Shown piece by piece: positions 32,876-42,024 of a stretch of 64,000 nucleotides of DNA. Position 1 is the stretch's first letter, and each line of letters begins with the position of its first letter. The DNA lies in the NCBI GenBank assembly GCA_965203375.1, contig OZ241886.1:1240001-1304000 (forward strand). The letters run 5' to 3'. The stretch comes from CATQHS01 sp965203375 (GTDB lineage: Bacteria > Actinomycetota > Acidimicrobiia > Acidimicrobiales > Aldehydirespiratoraceae). A program made the position numbers and the translations under genes. The notes under the pieces were generated by a model. The model saw only the letters and a program-made list of their open reading frames with translations. It did not search any database and was not told the origin of the DNA.

Positions 32876-34309
32876 GTGGACTTCGACTCCTACGACCTGG
32901 ATGCCACCTTCTACGACGAGATGTTCGAGGCCGACGGCTCGCCCCGGTCCGACTGCCGCCAGCTCCACGAGGCTCTGCTGGACCTCTCCGCCGAGGAGCT
33001 GGCCAGCATCCAGGAGCGGGTCACCAGCTCGTTCTCCAACGAGGGCATCACCTTCACCGTCTACGGCGACGCCGAGGCCGACGAGCGGATCATCCCCGTC
33101 GACTGCGTGCCCCGGGTCCTCTCCAGCGCCGACTGGCGCCACCTCGAGAGCGGCCTGGCCCAGCGGCTGAAGACCCTGAACCTCTTCCTGGAGGACGTCT
33201 ACGGCGAGGCCAAGGCGGTGGCCGACGGCGTCATACCGGCCGACGTGGTCTATAGCTGCCCCCAGTACCGGACCCAGATGCGCGGCTTCTCCGCCCCCAA
33301 CGGCACCTGGGTCTCCATCTGCGGCACCGACCTGATCCGCACCAACGACGGATTCAGGGTGCTCGAGGACAACCTGAGGGTGCCGTCGGGGGTCTCCTAC
33401 ATGATCGCCAACCGCAAGGCGGTCAAAGCCCGGTTCCGCCACCTCTACCGCGCCTCCCGGGTCGAGGAGGTCGAGCATTACGGCAGCATCCTGTCGGAGA
33501 CCCTGCGCGAGATGGCGCCCCGGGAGCACTCCAACCCCTCCATCGCCCTGCTGACGCCCGGGGTGTACAACTCCGCCTTCTACGAGCACATGTTCCTGGC
33601 CGGGGAGATCGGCGCCGAGCTGGTGGAGGGCCGCGATCTGGTGGTGGACGACGGCTTCGTGTACATGCGCACCACCCATGGCCTGCGGCGGGTGGACGTG
33701 ATCTACCGCCGCGTCGACGACGACTTCATCGACCCGCTGGCCTTCCGCCCCGATTCGATGCTCGGCGTGCCCGGCCTGCTGGACGCCTACCGGCGGGGCA
33801 ACGTGGCGTTGGTGAACGCCCCCGGCACCGGCGTGGCCGACGACAAGAGCGTCTACGCCTACGTGACCGACATGGTGCGGTACTACCTGGGCGAGGAGCC
33901 GATCCTGGAGAACGTCGAGACCTTCCTGTGCCGCCGGCCCGAGGACTTGGAGTACACGCTCGACAACCTGGAGCACCTGGTGGTCAAGCGGGTGGGCGAG
34001 TCGGGGGGCTACGGGATGCTGGTCGGCCCCCACGCCACCGCCAAGGAGCGCCGGGAGTACGCCAAGGAGGTGCGGGCCGACCCGGCCGATTTCATCTCCC
34101 AGCCCACGCTGGCCCTGTCCCGGGCCCCCTGCCTGATCGAGGACCGCTTCGAGCCGCGCCACGTCGATCTGCGCCCGTTCGTGCTCTGCGGACGCGAGAC
34201 GCGTATCGTGCCCGGCGCGTTCTGCCGGGTGGCCCTGCGCCGGGGCAGCCTGGTGGTGAACTCCAGCCAGGGCGGGGGCGGCAAGGACCTGTGGGTGCTG
34301 GGGGAGTGA
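32876..34309 (+). CDS. circularly permuted ATP-grasp protein (type 2)
   Basis: 477 residues, normal length for the DUF404/DUF407 (CP_ATPgrasp_2) family. Hallmarks: FYDEMF near the start, VPRVLSSADWRHLESGLAQR, VLEDNLRVPSGVSYMI, DVIYRRVDDDFIDPL, VALVNAPGTGVADDKSVYAYV, VVKRVGESGGYGM, and a final DLRPFVLCG ... VNSSQGGGGKDLWVL. This family is a predicted peptide/amide ligase that almost always pairs with an alpha-E helical protein, here at 35852. The pair is interrupted by an ammonium transporter gene, so ammonia may be its nitrogen donor or regulatory signal. Product unknown. Confidence 0.92.
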   Translation: MDFDSYDLDATFYDEMFEADGSPRSDCRQLHEALLDLSAEELASIQERVTSSFSNEGITFTVYGDAEADERIIPVDCVPRVLSSADWRHLESGLAQRLKTLNLFLEDVYGEAKAVADGVIPADVVYSCPQYRTQMRGFSAPNGTWVSICGTDLIRTNDGFRVLEDNLRVPSGVSYMIANRKAVKARFRHLYRASRVEEVEHYGSILSETLREMAPREHSNPSIALLTPGVYNSAFYEHMFLAGEIGAELVEGRDLVVDDGFVYMRTTHGLRRVDVIYRRVDDDFIDPLAFRPDSMLGVPGLLDAYRRGNVALVNAPGTGVADDKSVYAYVTDMVRYYLGEEPILENVETFLCRRPEDLEYTLDNLEHLVVKRVGESGGYGMLVGPHATAKERREYAKEVRADPADFISQPTLALSRAPCLIEDRFEPRHVDLRPFVLCGRETRIVPGAFCRVALRRGSLVVNSSQGGGGKDLWVLGE

Positions 34310-34313
34310 GGCC

Positions 34314-34353
34314 AAGTGGATCTTTATTGGAACAAGTGGATCTTTCATTGGAA
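34314..34353. repeat. 20-bp tandem duplication in the ATP-grasp/amt gap
   Basis: Two near-identical 20-bp units (34314-34333 and 34334-34353), AT-rich compared with the surroundings, lie directly after the ATP-grasp stop and before the amt ribosome site. Confidence 0.85.
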
Positions 34354-34379
34354 AAGGGAGTCCTAAGCAGGAAAGGAGA

Positions 34380-35804
34380 GTGGCTTTGAGAGCACTCGCA
34401 ACCGTTTCTTTCCGCCGCCGTCCGGCGGCGGTGGCACTGGCGTTGATCCTGACGCTCGTCTTCGTTCTGGCCCGGCCGGCCGTGGCCCGGGCCGCGGGCC
34501 ACAGCGACGAACTCGAATTCGTCCTCAACACCTTCTCGTTCTTGGTGTGGGGCGCGCTGATCATGTGGATGTGCGCCGGGTTCACCATGCTCGAGTCCGG
34601 GTCGGTGCGCACCAAGAACGCCTCCATGATCTGCCTGAAGAACATAGGCATCTACTCGATCGCCGGGCTCGCCTTCTTCTTCGTCGGCTACGGCCTCATG
34701 TACGGCGAATCCGTCGGCGGCGTCATCGGCTCGCCGGATCTCATGCACGGGGCGTCGGACGCCGAGGTCGCCCTGCTGGACGCGGTGGACGCCGGGGACG
34801 AGGCGGCCATAGCCAGCGCCACCGACGCCCTGACCAGCGAAGCCGGTTACTCCTCCACGTCGGACTGGTTCTTCCAGATGGTCTTCGTGGCCACCGCCGC
34901 CTCCATCGTGTCCGGCGCGGTGGCCGAGCGGGTCAAGCTGTGGCCCTTCTTCTTCTTGACCCTGGTGCTGACCGCGGTCATCTACCCCATCGTGGGCTCG
35001 TGGATATGGAACGGAGACGGCTGGCTGGCCAATCTGGACTTCGTTGACTTCGCCGGCTCCACCGTCGTACACGGCACCGGGGGCTGGGCCGCCCTGGCCG
35101 GCGTGCTGGTGATCGGGCCCCGGCTGGGCAAGTACCGCTCCGACGGCACGGCCCGGCCCACGCCGCCCTCCAACGTGCTGCTGGTGACGCTGGGCGTCTT
35201 CATCCTGTGGTTCGGCTGGTTCGGCTTCAACGGCGGCTCCCAGCTCGCGCTGGGCACCGCGGCCGACGTGGTGTCCATGGCCCAGGTGCTGGTGAACACC
35301 AACCTGGCCGCCGCCGCCGGGGTGGTCACCGCCCTGGCCATCTCCCGGCCCATCTTCGGGCGGGTGGACCTGTTCGCCGGCCTCAACGGCTCCATCGCCG
35401 GGCTGGTGGCCATCACCGCCGCCCCCAACTTCACCAACCACCTCTGGGCCATCATCATCGGCGCCATCGGCGCCCTCATCTGCACCCTGGGCCTCAAGTT
35501 CCTGGAGAAGGTGCGGCTCGACGACGTGGTCGGGGCCATCCCCGCCCACCTCTTCGCTGGCGCCTGGGGGACCGTGGCCGCCAGCTTCACCGTCGGCGCC
35601 AACTTCGGCGTGCAGTTGCTCGGCGTGCTCATGGTCGGGGTCTTCGTGTTCCCGGTCTCGTGGGTGCTGTGGTGGGGGCTCCACAAGCTGGTCCACATCC
35701 GGGTCGAGCCGGAGATCGAGCGCCTGGGCCAAGACGCCGGGGAACTCGGGCTCGAGTCCTACCCGGAGTTCGTGCTCATGCCCGAAGAGGACTACACGGA
35801 CTGA
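34380..35804 (+). CDS. amt: ammonium transporter
   Basis: 474 residues. An N-terminal signal-like helix is followed by 11 membrane segments of the Amt/MEP/Rh fold. The pore His pair is visible: STVVHGTGGWAALAG and DVVGAIPAHLFAGAWG; other family motifs are MCAGFTMLESGSVRTKNA and WFGWFGFNGGS. It conducts ammonium/ammonia across the membrane. GTG at 34380 and TTG at 34386 are both possible starts; AGGAG at 34374-34378 suits the TTG, AGGA at 34369 the GTG. No glnK/glnB follows, which is unusual; instead it sits inside the ATP-grasp/alpha-E operon. Confidence 0.93.
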   Translation: MALRALATVSFRRRPAAVALALILTLVFVLARPAVARAAGHSDELEFVLNTFSFLVWGALIMWMCAGFTMLESGSVRTKNASMICLKNIGIYSIAGLAFFFVGYGLMYGESVGGVIGSPDLMHGASDAEVALLDAVDAGDEAAIASATDALTSEAGYSSTSDWFFQMVFVATAASIVSGAVAERVKLWPFFFLTLVLTAVIYPIVGSWIWNGDGWLANLDFVDFAGSTVVHGTGGWAALAGVLVIGPRLGKYRSDGTARPTPPSNVLLVTLGVFILWFGWFGFNGGSQLALGTAADVVSMAQVLVNTNLAAAAGVVTALAISRPIFGRVDLFAGLNGSIAGLVAITAAPNFTNHLWAIIIGAIGALICTLGLKFLEKVRLDDVVGAIPAHLFAGAWGTVAASFTVGANFGVQLLGVLMVGVFVFPVSWVLWWGLHKLVHIRVEPEIERLGQDAGELGLESYPEFVLMPEEDYTD

Positions 35805-35851
35805 ATCGGACCCATGCCCGAAGGCAGCGAAGACTGATCGGCTGACCGGCG

Positions 35852-36820
35852 ATGCTGGCGCGCAGCGCGCAGGGGCTGTACTGGATGAGCCGCTACCTGG
35901 AGCGGGCCTCACACCTGTGCCGGCTGCTGCAGTTGCAGACCGAGGCCCTGGTGGACCGGCCCATCCGGGAGATCCACTTCGGGTGGAGCCGCATCTACGG
36001 CAGCGTCAACCGCCAGCCGCCGGTCGGCGACCTCGACTGGACCGACAGCGACGACTACACCCTGGCCGACTCCTTCACGCTGGCCGACGACCTCACCTTC
36101 GAGCGCTTCAATCCGGGCTCGGTGTGGAGCTGCCTGGCCCAGGGCCGCGAGAACGCCCGCCAGATGCGCCAGTGCATCAGCGGCGAGATGTGGACCCACC
36201 TGAACCTGACCTATCTGCGCATACAGAAGCTGGAGATCCTCGACATCTGGAGGGTCTCCCCCGAGAGCTTCTACGCCGAGACGGTGGAGGAGAGCGAGAC
36301 GTTCGCGGGGGTGGCCGCGGCCACCATGTACCGCGACGAAGGCTGGCGGTTCATGCAACTCGGCCGGGCCGTCGAGCGGGCCCAGCTCACCACCCTGCTG
36401 CTGCTGTCCCAGATCGAGGCGGGCGCCAAGGCCGAGCACCACTTCGACGCCGACTGGACCAGCCTGCTGCGCCTCTACCACGCCTTCGAGGCCTACAACC
36501 GGCGCTTCAGCGTCGAAGTGAACCCGGGCCAGGTGCTGGACCTGCTGGCCACCGACCCGCTGTTGCCCGGCTCGCTCTGCCGGTCGCTGGACAACGTCGC
36601 GGCGGAGCTGGACGCCATCGGGGCCGGCCCGCACCCCGGCCCCAGCGAGGCGGCCCGGCGCCTGGCCGGCCGCCTGACCGCCCTGATCCACTACGAGTGG
36701 GCCGACTCGGAGGATCGGGAGGGCCTGCTCCGCCAGATCAACCGGTACTGCTGGGACCTCCACCAGCTCGTGACCGAAACCTATTTCGATTACCCGGTGG
36801 AGGATCTCTCTACGCTGTGA
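35852..36820 (+). CDS. alpha-E domain protein (DUF403)
   Basis: 322 residues of all-helical sequence. Starts MLARSAQGLYWMSRYLERA, the family signature, and contains SVWSCLAQGRENARQMR, RDEGWRFMQLGRAVERAQ, and DWTSLLRLYHAFEAYNRR. Alpha-E proteins are the obligate-looking neighbours of circularly permuted ATP-grasp ligases and transglutaminase-like proteases; they may shape the substrate site or act as an adaptor. No transglutaminase-like or Anbu gene follows here, so the module is reduced to ATP-grasp, Amt and alpha-E. Confidence 0.92.
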   Translation: MLARSAQGLYWMSRYLERASHLCRLLQLQTEALVDRPIREIHFGWSRIYGSVNRQPPVGDLDWTDSDDYTLADSFTLADDLTFERFNPGSVWSCLAQGRENARQMRQCISGEMWTHLNLTYLRIQKLEILDIWRVSPESFYAETVEESETFAGVAAATMYRDEGWRFMQLGRAVERAQLTTLLLLSQIEAGAKAEHHFDADWTSLLRLYHAFEAYNRRFSVEVNPGQVLDLLATDPLLPGSLCRSLDNVAAELDAIGAGPHPGPSEAARRLAGRLTALIHYEWADSEDREGLLRQINRYCWDLHQLVTETYFDYPVEDLSTL

Positions 36821-36893
36821 CGCCGCGGCCCAGGCCGCGACCCGGTGCTTCCCCCGCCCGCAGTCCAAGCCCGCCGTGGAATCGGCTAAGCCC

Positions 36894-39665
36894 ATGACCA
36901 ACGCCCTGGTAATCGTCGAGTCGCCGGCCAAGGCGAGGACCATCGCCGGATACCTCGGCGACGGCTTCGTGGTGGAGTCCTCCATCGGCCACGTGCGGGA
37001 CCTGCCCCGCAACGCGGCCGAGGTGCCCAAGACCTACCGCAACGAGCCCTGGGCCCGGATCGGCATCGACGTCGACAACGACTTCAAGCCGCTCTACGTG
37101 GTGGCCTCCGACCGGAAGTCCCAGATAACCAAGCTGAAGTCGCTGCTGGCCCGGGCCGACGAGCTGTTCCTGGCCACCGACGAGGACCGCGAGGGCGAGG
37201 CCATCGCCTGGCACCTGCTCGAGGTCCTCAACCCCCGGGTGCCGGTCAAGCGCATGGTGTTCCACGAGATCACCCGCGACGCCATCGCGGCGGCCGTCGA
37301 GTCGCCCCGGGGGATCGACCGGCGCATGGTCGACGCCCAGGAGGCCCGCCGCCTGCTCGACCGGCTCTACGGCTACGAGGTGTCGCCGGTGCTGTGGAAG
37401 AAGGTCATGCCCCAGCTCTCGGCCGGCCGGGTCCAGAGCGTGGCCACCCGCATCGCGGTCGAGCGGGAGCGGGAGCGCATGGACTTCGTGTCCGCCGGCT
37501 ACTGGAGCCTCACCGGCACCTTCGCCGCCCTCGGCTCCGGGCCCGGGGCCGAGGGCCGGTTCGAGGCCTCCCTGTCGTCGGTGGACGGGGTCAGGACGGC
37601 CGGCGGCCGGGACTTCGGCCCCGACGGCCGCCTGTCCCGCTCCGACGTGGTCTTGGTCGACGAGGCCATGGCCACCGGGCTGGCCGAGCGGCTGGAGGGC
37701 GCCGGCTTCACCGTGGCCGACCGCGACTCCAAGCCGTATCGGCGGCGGCCCTCGCCCCCCTTCATCACCTCCACCTTCCAGCAGGAGGCGGCCCGCAAGC
37801 TGAAGATGTCGGCCACCGCGGCCATGCGGGCCGCCCAGGGCCTCTACGAGAAGGGCTACATCACCTACATGCGCACCGACAGCACCACGCTGTCGGCCGC
37901 CGCGGTGCAGGCGGCCCGCTCCGTCGTGGCCGAGCGCTACGGCCGGGATTTCCTGCCCCCCAAGCCCCGCTCCTACGCCGGCAAGGTTAAGAACGCCCAG
38001 GAGGCCCACGAGGCCATCCGGCCGGCCGGGGACTCGTTCCGGCCGCCTGCCGAGGTGGCTCGCGGCGTGCCCTCGTCGGAGGCCAGGGTGTACGAGATCA
38101 TCTACCAGCGCACCCTGGCCAGCCAGATGACCGACTGCACCGGCGAGACGGTGAGGCTGCAGCTCACCCCCGAGGCGGAGGCGGCCCCGGACGTGGTGTT
38201 CACCGCGACCGGCACCGTCATCACCCACCCCGGCTTCCGCCTGGCCTACGAGGACGGCCGCGACTCCGGCGACGGGGCCGGAGCAGGCGACGGCGCCGCC
38301 GGGGCGGCAGGCAGTCCCCGCGGGGGCAGTGGAGGGTCCGGCGATGGCGGCGGGAGCGGGGCGTCGGGCGATCCGAAGCTTCCGCCCCTGGGGCGGGGCG
38401 ACCGGGCCACGGCCGAGGCCATGGCCGCCGAGGGCCACCAGACCCAGCCCCCGGCCCGCTTCACCGAGGCGTCTCTGATACACCGGCTCGAGGAGCTCGG
38501 GGTGGGGCGGCCCTCCACCTACGCCTCCATCATGGGCACCATCTTGGACCGGGGATACGTGTGGCGGAAGGGCACGGCGCTGGTGCCGTCGTTCACCGCC
38601 TTCTCGGTGGTGAACCTGCTCGAGCGCCACTTCCCCCGGCTCGTCGACTACGCCTTCACCGCCGAGATGGAGGACGACCTGGACAGGATCGCCCGGGGGG
38701 CCGAGGAGACCGTGCCGTGGCTGAGCCGCTTTTACTTCGGACACGAAGACGATCCCGGCCTGAAGGAGAAGGTGTCGAGCCGCCTCGGCGACATCGACGC
38801 CCGGGCGGTGAACTCGGTTCCGCTGGGGGTGACCGCCGACGGCTCGCCGGTGGAGGTCCGGGTCGGCCGCTACGGGCCCTACGTGCAGATGGGCGACCAA
38901 TCGGCTTCGATCCCCGACGACGTGGCGCCCGACGAGTTCACCGTCGAGCGGGCCCTCGAGTACCTGTCCCGGCCCCGCGAGGGCCGGGTGCTGGGCCGCG
39001 ACCCGGCCACCGGGCTCGACGTCTACGTCCGCAGCGGCCGATTCGGGCCCTACGTCCAGGTCGGCACGGCCGACCAAGTGGACGGCAAGCCCAAGATGGC
39101 GTCGCTGTTCAAGGCCATGAGCCCCGAGACCGTCACCCTCGACGAGGCGCTGGGGGTGCTGTCGCTGCCCCGCACGGTGGGCGCCGACCCGGCCGACGGG
39201 GCCGAGATCACCGCCCACAACGGCCGCTACGGCCCGTACGTGAAGAAGGGCGCCGAAACCCGCAGCCTCGACCGCGAGGAGGAGCTGCTGTCGATCACCC
39301 TCGACGAGTGCCTGAAGATCCTGTCCGAGCCCAAGCGGCGCCGGGGCAGCCAGGCCTCGGCCCGGTCCCCGCTGCGGGAGCTGGGGCCCGATCCGGACAC
39401 CGGCCGGGAGATGGTGGTCAAGGAGGGCCGCTACGGCCCCTACGTCACCGATGGCGAGGTCAACGCCTCGCTGCGCAAAGGCGACGCCGCCGAGGGGCTG
39501 ACCCCGGAGCGGGCCTCGGAGCTGCTGGCCGAGCGCCGGGCCCGGGGGCCGGCGCCCAAGCGCAAGCCGGCGGCCAAGGAGTCCGGCAGATCCTCGGCCA
39601 AACGGGCCCCGGGGGGCAAGTCCCCGGCCGCTGAGACCAAGAGAAACGCGAAGAAGGGGTCCTGA
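36894..39665 (+). CDS. topA: DNA topoisomerase I (type IA)
   Basis: 923 residues from ATG 36894 (a GTG at 36876 would add six). TOPRIM domain: ALVIVESPAKARTIAGYLG and LATDEDREGEAIAWHL; catalytic Tyr325 in KGYITYMRTDS. It relaxes negative supercoils. No zinc-finger Cys motifs; instead the C-terminus has at least four Topo-C repeats (each ending near GRYGPYV or GRFGPYV) and a Lys/Ala-rich basic tail, the usual actinobacterial form. A Gly/Ala/Ser insert of about 45 residues (456-500) interrupts the catalytic region just before LPPLGRGDRATAEAM and looks like a tandem-repeat expansion in a surface loop. Confidence 0.96.
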   Translation: MTNALVIVESPAKARTIAGYLGDGFVVESSIGHVRDLPRNAAEVPKTYRNEPWARIGIDVDNDFKPLYVVASDRKSQITKLKSLLARADELFLATDEDREGEAIAWHLLEVLNPRVPVKRMVFHEITRDAIAAAVESPRGIDRRMVDAQEARRLLDRLYGYEVSPVLWKKVMPQLSAGRVQSVATRIAVERERERMDFVSAGYWSLTGTFAALGSGPGAEGRFEASLSSVDGVRTAGGRDFGPDGRLSRSDVVLVDEAMATGLAERLEGAGFTVADRDSKPYRRRPSPPFITSTFQQEAARKLKMSATAAMRAAQGLYEKGYITYMRTDSTTLSAAAVQAARSVVAERYGRDFLPPKPRSYAGKVKNAQEAHEAIRPAGDSFRPPAEVARGVPSSEARVYEIIYQRTLASQMTDCTGETVRLQLTPEAEAAPDVVFTATGTVITHPGFRLAYEDGRDSGDGAGAGDGAAGAAGSPRGGSGGSGDGGGSGASGDPKLPPLGRGDRATAEAMAAEGHQTQPPARFTEASLIHRLEELGVGRPSTYASIMGTILDRGYVWRKGTALVPSFTAFSVVNLLERHFPRLVDYAFTAEMEDDLDRIARGAEETVPWLSRFYFGHEDDPGLKEKVSSRLGDIDARAVNSVPLGVTADGSPVEVRVGRYGPYVQMGDQSASIPDDVAPDEFTVERALEYLSRPREGRVLGRDPATGLDVYVRSGRFGPYVQVGTADQVDGKPKMASLFKAMSPETVTLDEALGVLSLPRTVGADPADGAEITAHNGRYGPYVKKGAETRSLDREEELLSITLDECLKILSEPKRRRGSQASARSPLRELGPDPDTGREMVVKEGRYGPYVTDGEVNASLRKGDAAEGLTPERASELLAERRARGPAPKRKPAAKESGRSSAKRAPGGKSPAAETKRNAKKGS

Positions 39666-39670
39666 CCCCG

Positions 39671-41317
39671 GTGGCCCCGGAACGGCTGCCCGACCCCGGC
39701 GCCGATTCCTCGCGCCGCTCGGCGGCCGTCCGCCTCGACGAGGCGGTGTTCGCGGCCCGGCCGACCGACCGGATCGAGAGGCTGTTCGGCAGCCATCAGT
39801 TCTTCCGGCTGTGGGTGGCCCAGCTCATCTCGGCCACCGGCGACTGGCTGGGCCTGGTGGCCACCATCGCCCTGGCCGCCCGGCTCAGCGAGGGCTCGGA
39901 GGGGGCGGCCATCGCGCTGGTGCTGGCCAGCCGGGTGGCGCCCGGGTTCTTCCTGGCCACCGCGGCCGGGGTGCTGGTCGACCGATTGGACCGCAAGCGG
40001 GTCATGGTGGCCTGCGATCTGGGCCGGGCCGCGGTGCTGGTCTCGTTGCCCTTCGTCGACACGCTCCTCGGCTTGGTGGCGGCCAGCTTCGTCCTGGAGC
40101 TGCTGACCATGATGTGGCAGCCGGCCAAAGAGGCGATCGTCCCCAACATCGTTCCCAAAGAGAAGCTCACCTCGGCCAACGCCTTGAACGTGGCCGCCGC
40201 CTACGGGATGTTCCCGGTGGCGGTGGGGATCGCGGCAGTGCTGTCCAAGGCGGCCGAGGCGGTGGCCGACGAGGGCTGGGTGACCAACTTCAGGCTCAAC
40301 GAGGAGGGCCTCGCCTTCTACGTCGACGCTCTGACGTTCCTGGTAACCGCGGCGATCGTGGCCCGGATGGCCATCGGCGGCCGGCCCGATCAGCCCCGTC
40401 GCGGGACCGGGAACCGGGGCTGGGACCTGGGCGGCGCCTTCCGCGAGCTGCGGGAGGGCTGGCACCTGGTGGCGGCCAACCCGATAGTGCGGTCGGTCAA
40501 CGTGGGTCTGGCCACCGGGATCATGGGCGGAGGGATGCTGGTTCCCCTGGGGGCCATCTTCGTGGACGAGGTGATCGTCGGCCGGGAAGCCGATTTCCAC
40601 CTGGTGCTGTTCGCGCTGGGGATGGGCATGGCGCTGGGGGTGGCGGCCGCCTCGGCCCTCCAGAACCGGATCAACCGGCCCCGGGTCTTCGCCGGCGCCC
40701 TGGTCGGGGCCGGGCTGGCGCTGCTGACCGCCGCGTCCTTCGACTTGCTGTCGGTGGTGGCGCTGGCGACGGGGATGCTCGGCTTTATGGGCGGGCCGGT
40801 GTACGTGCTGGGCTTCACCATGCTGCACGAGAACGTGGCCGACGAGATGAGGGGGCGGGTCTTCGCCGCCTTGCTGGTGCTGGTGCGCCTGTGCCTGCTG
40901 GTGGCGCTGGCCCTGTCCCCGCTGGTGTCGGACCTCCTCGACCGGGCGTCGCAGCGCTGGTGGGACGGCGATGTCTCGGTGCTGGGGGCCCAGGTCCAGG
41001 TTCCGGGGGTGCGCCTGACCATGTGGCTGGCCGGGCTCATCATCGTGGGGGCGGGGATTCTGACCCATTGGAGTCTCAAAGCCGGAGCCCGCGCCCCAGT
41101 CAGCGGCGATCCCGACAGCGGCGACGCGGCGGGTGGCGCCGATGGCGGCGATCGCGATGGCGGTGACCGAGCGGCTGGTGGTGCCGATGGCGGCGATCGC
41201 GATGGCGGCGACCGAGCGGCAGGCGGTCCCGATGGCGGCGATCCCGGCGATCCCGGCGGCCCCGGCGGCGGCGAACCGGCGGTCGGCTCGCCCGCCGGTG
41301 AGGGGGCCGGGTCCTGA
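39671..41317 (+). CDS. MFS transporter (MFS_3 type) with repetitive tail
   Basis: 548 residues, GTG start 5 bp after topA. About 12 membrane segments; N-terminal FFRLWVAQLISATGDWLGLVA and the loop motif GVLVDRLDRKRVMVACDLGRA are typical of the MFS_3 (enterobactin-exporter-like) group. Substrate unknown; genes of this kind commonly precede tmk in Actinobacteria. The final 70 residues are a Gly/Asp/Ala repeat (GGDRDGGDRAAGGADGGDR-type, 16-residue unit, 48-bp period near 41140-41240), surely cytoplasmic and disordered. Confidence 0.85.
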   Translation: MAPERLPDPGADSSRRSAAVRLDEAVFAARPTDRIERLFGSHQFFRLWVAQLISATGDWLGLVATIALAARLSEGSEGAAIALVLASRVAPGFFLATAAGVLVDRLDRKRVMVACDLGRAAVLVSLPFVDTLLGLVAASFVLELLTMMWQPAKEAIVPNIVPKEKLTSANALNVAAAYGMFPVAVGIAAVLSKAAEAVADEGWVTNFRLNEEGLAFYVDALTFLVTAAIVARMAIGGRPDQPRRGTGNRGWDLGGAFRELREGWHLVAANPIVRSVNVGLATGIMGGGMLVPLGAIFVDEVIVGREADFHLVLFALGMGMALGVAAASALQNRINRPRVFAGALVGAGLALLTAASFDLLSVVALATGMLGFMGGPVYVLGFTMLHENVADEMRGRVFAALLVLVRLCLLVALALSPLVSDLLDRASQRWWDGDVSVLGAQVQVPGVRLTMWLAGLIIVGAGILTHWSLKAGARAPVSGDPDSGDAAGGADGGDRDGGDRAAGGADGGDRDGGDRAAGGPDGGDPGDPGGPGGGEPAVGSPAGEGAGS

Positions 41318-42024
41318 CCGGCCGGCTTATCGTCTTGGAGGGCGTCGACGGCGCGGGCAAGTCCACTCAGGCGCCTCTTCTGGCCGAAGCGCTAGGAGCG
41401 CTAGAAACCTTCCAGTTCGGGGCCACCGCCATCGGGGACGCCCTTCGCCGGATCCTTCTGAACCCGCCCGGCCGCCATCTCGACCCCCGAGCCGAGGCGC
41501 TGCTGATAATCGCCGACAAGGCTCAGCACGTGGCCGAGATCGTCGGACCGGCTCTGAGAGCGGGCCGCGATGTGGTGAGCGACCGGTTCACCGCCTCCAC
41601 CATTGCCTACCAGGGCTACGGCCGGGGCCTGGACATCGCCGTACTGCGGTCGATGATGGACTTCGCCACCGGAGGGATCGAGCCCGACCTGACCGTTCTG
41701 CTCGACGCCGACCCCGGCATGGCTCTGAGCCGGCTGAGCCAGCAGGAATCACCCCAGCTCGAGTTCTTCGACCCCCCTGCCGCGGGCACCGACGACGCTT
41801 CGGACCGCCTCGAACCGGCGGTCGACCGCTTCGAGGCGGCGGGTCAGCCCTTCCGCGAGCGGGTGCGGAGGGGGTACCTAGAGCTGGCCGCCGCCGACCC
41901 GGACCACTGGGTGGTGTTGAGCGCCGACGCCCCCGTCGATGCGGTCGCGGCGCAGATCATCTCCGAAGTGCGGGAAAGGCTCAGGGATAGGACCGGTGAA
42001 CCCTTGACGGGACCGGGCCAGTGA
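41314..42024 (+). CDS. tmk: thymidylate kinase
   Basis: 236 residues if a CTG start at 41314 is used; this CTG overlaps the MFS stop (CTGA). The first ordinary start, TTG at 41335, would remove the beta strand RLIVLEG that must precede the P-loop GVDGAGKST, so the rare CTG is preferred. Other motifs: DRFTASTIAYQGYGRG (DRY-type) and a lid region. It phosphorylates dTMP to dTDP. The insert at about 150-175 (PQLEFFDPPAAGTDDASDRLE) is longer than in E. coli Tmk. The stop overlaps holB. Confidence 0.9.
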   Translation: MTGRLIVLEGVDGAGKSTQAPLLAEALGALETFQFGATAIGDALRRILLNPPGRHLDPRAEALLIIADKAQHVAEIVGPALRAGRDVVSDRFTASTIAYQGYGRGLDIAVLRSMMDFATGGIEPDLTVLLDADPGMALSRLSQQESPQLEFFDPPAAGTDDASDRLEPAVDRFEAAGQPFRERVRRGYLELAAADPDHWVVLSADAPVDAVAAQIISEVRERLRDRTGEPLTGPGQ

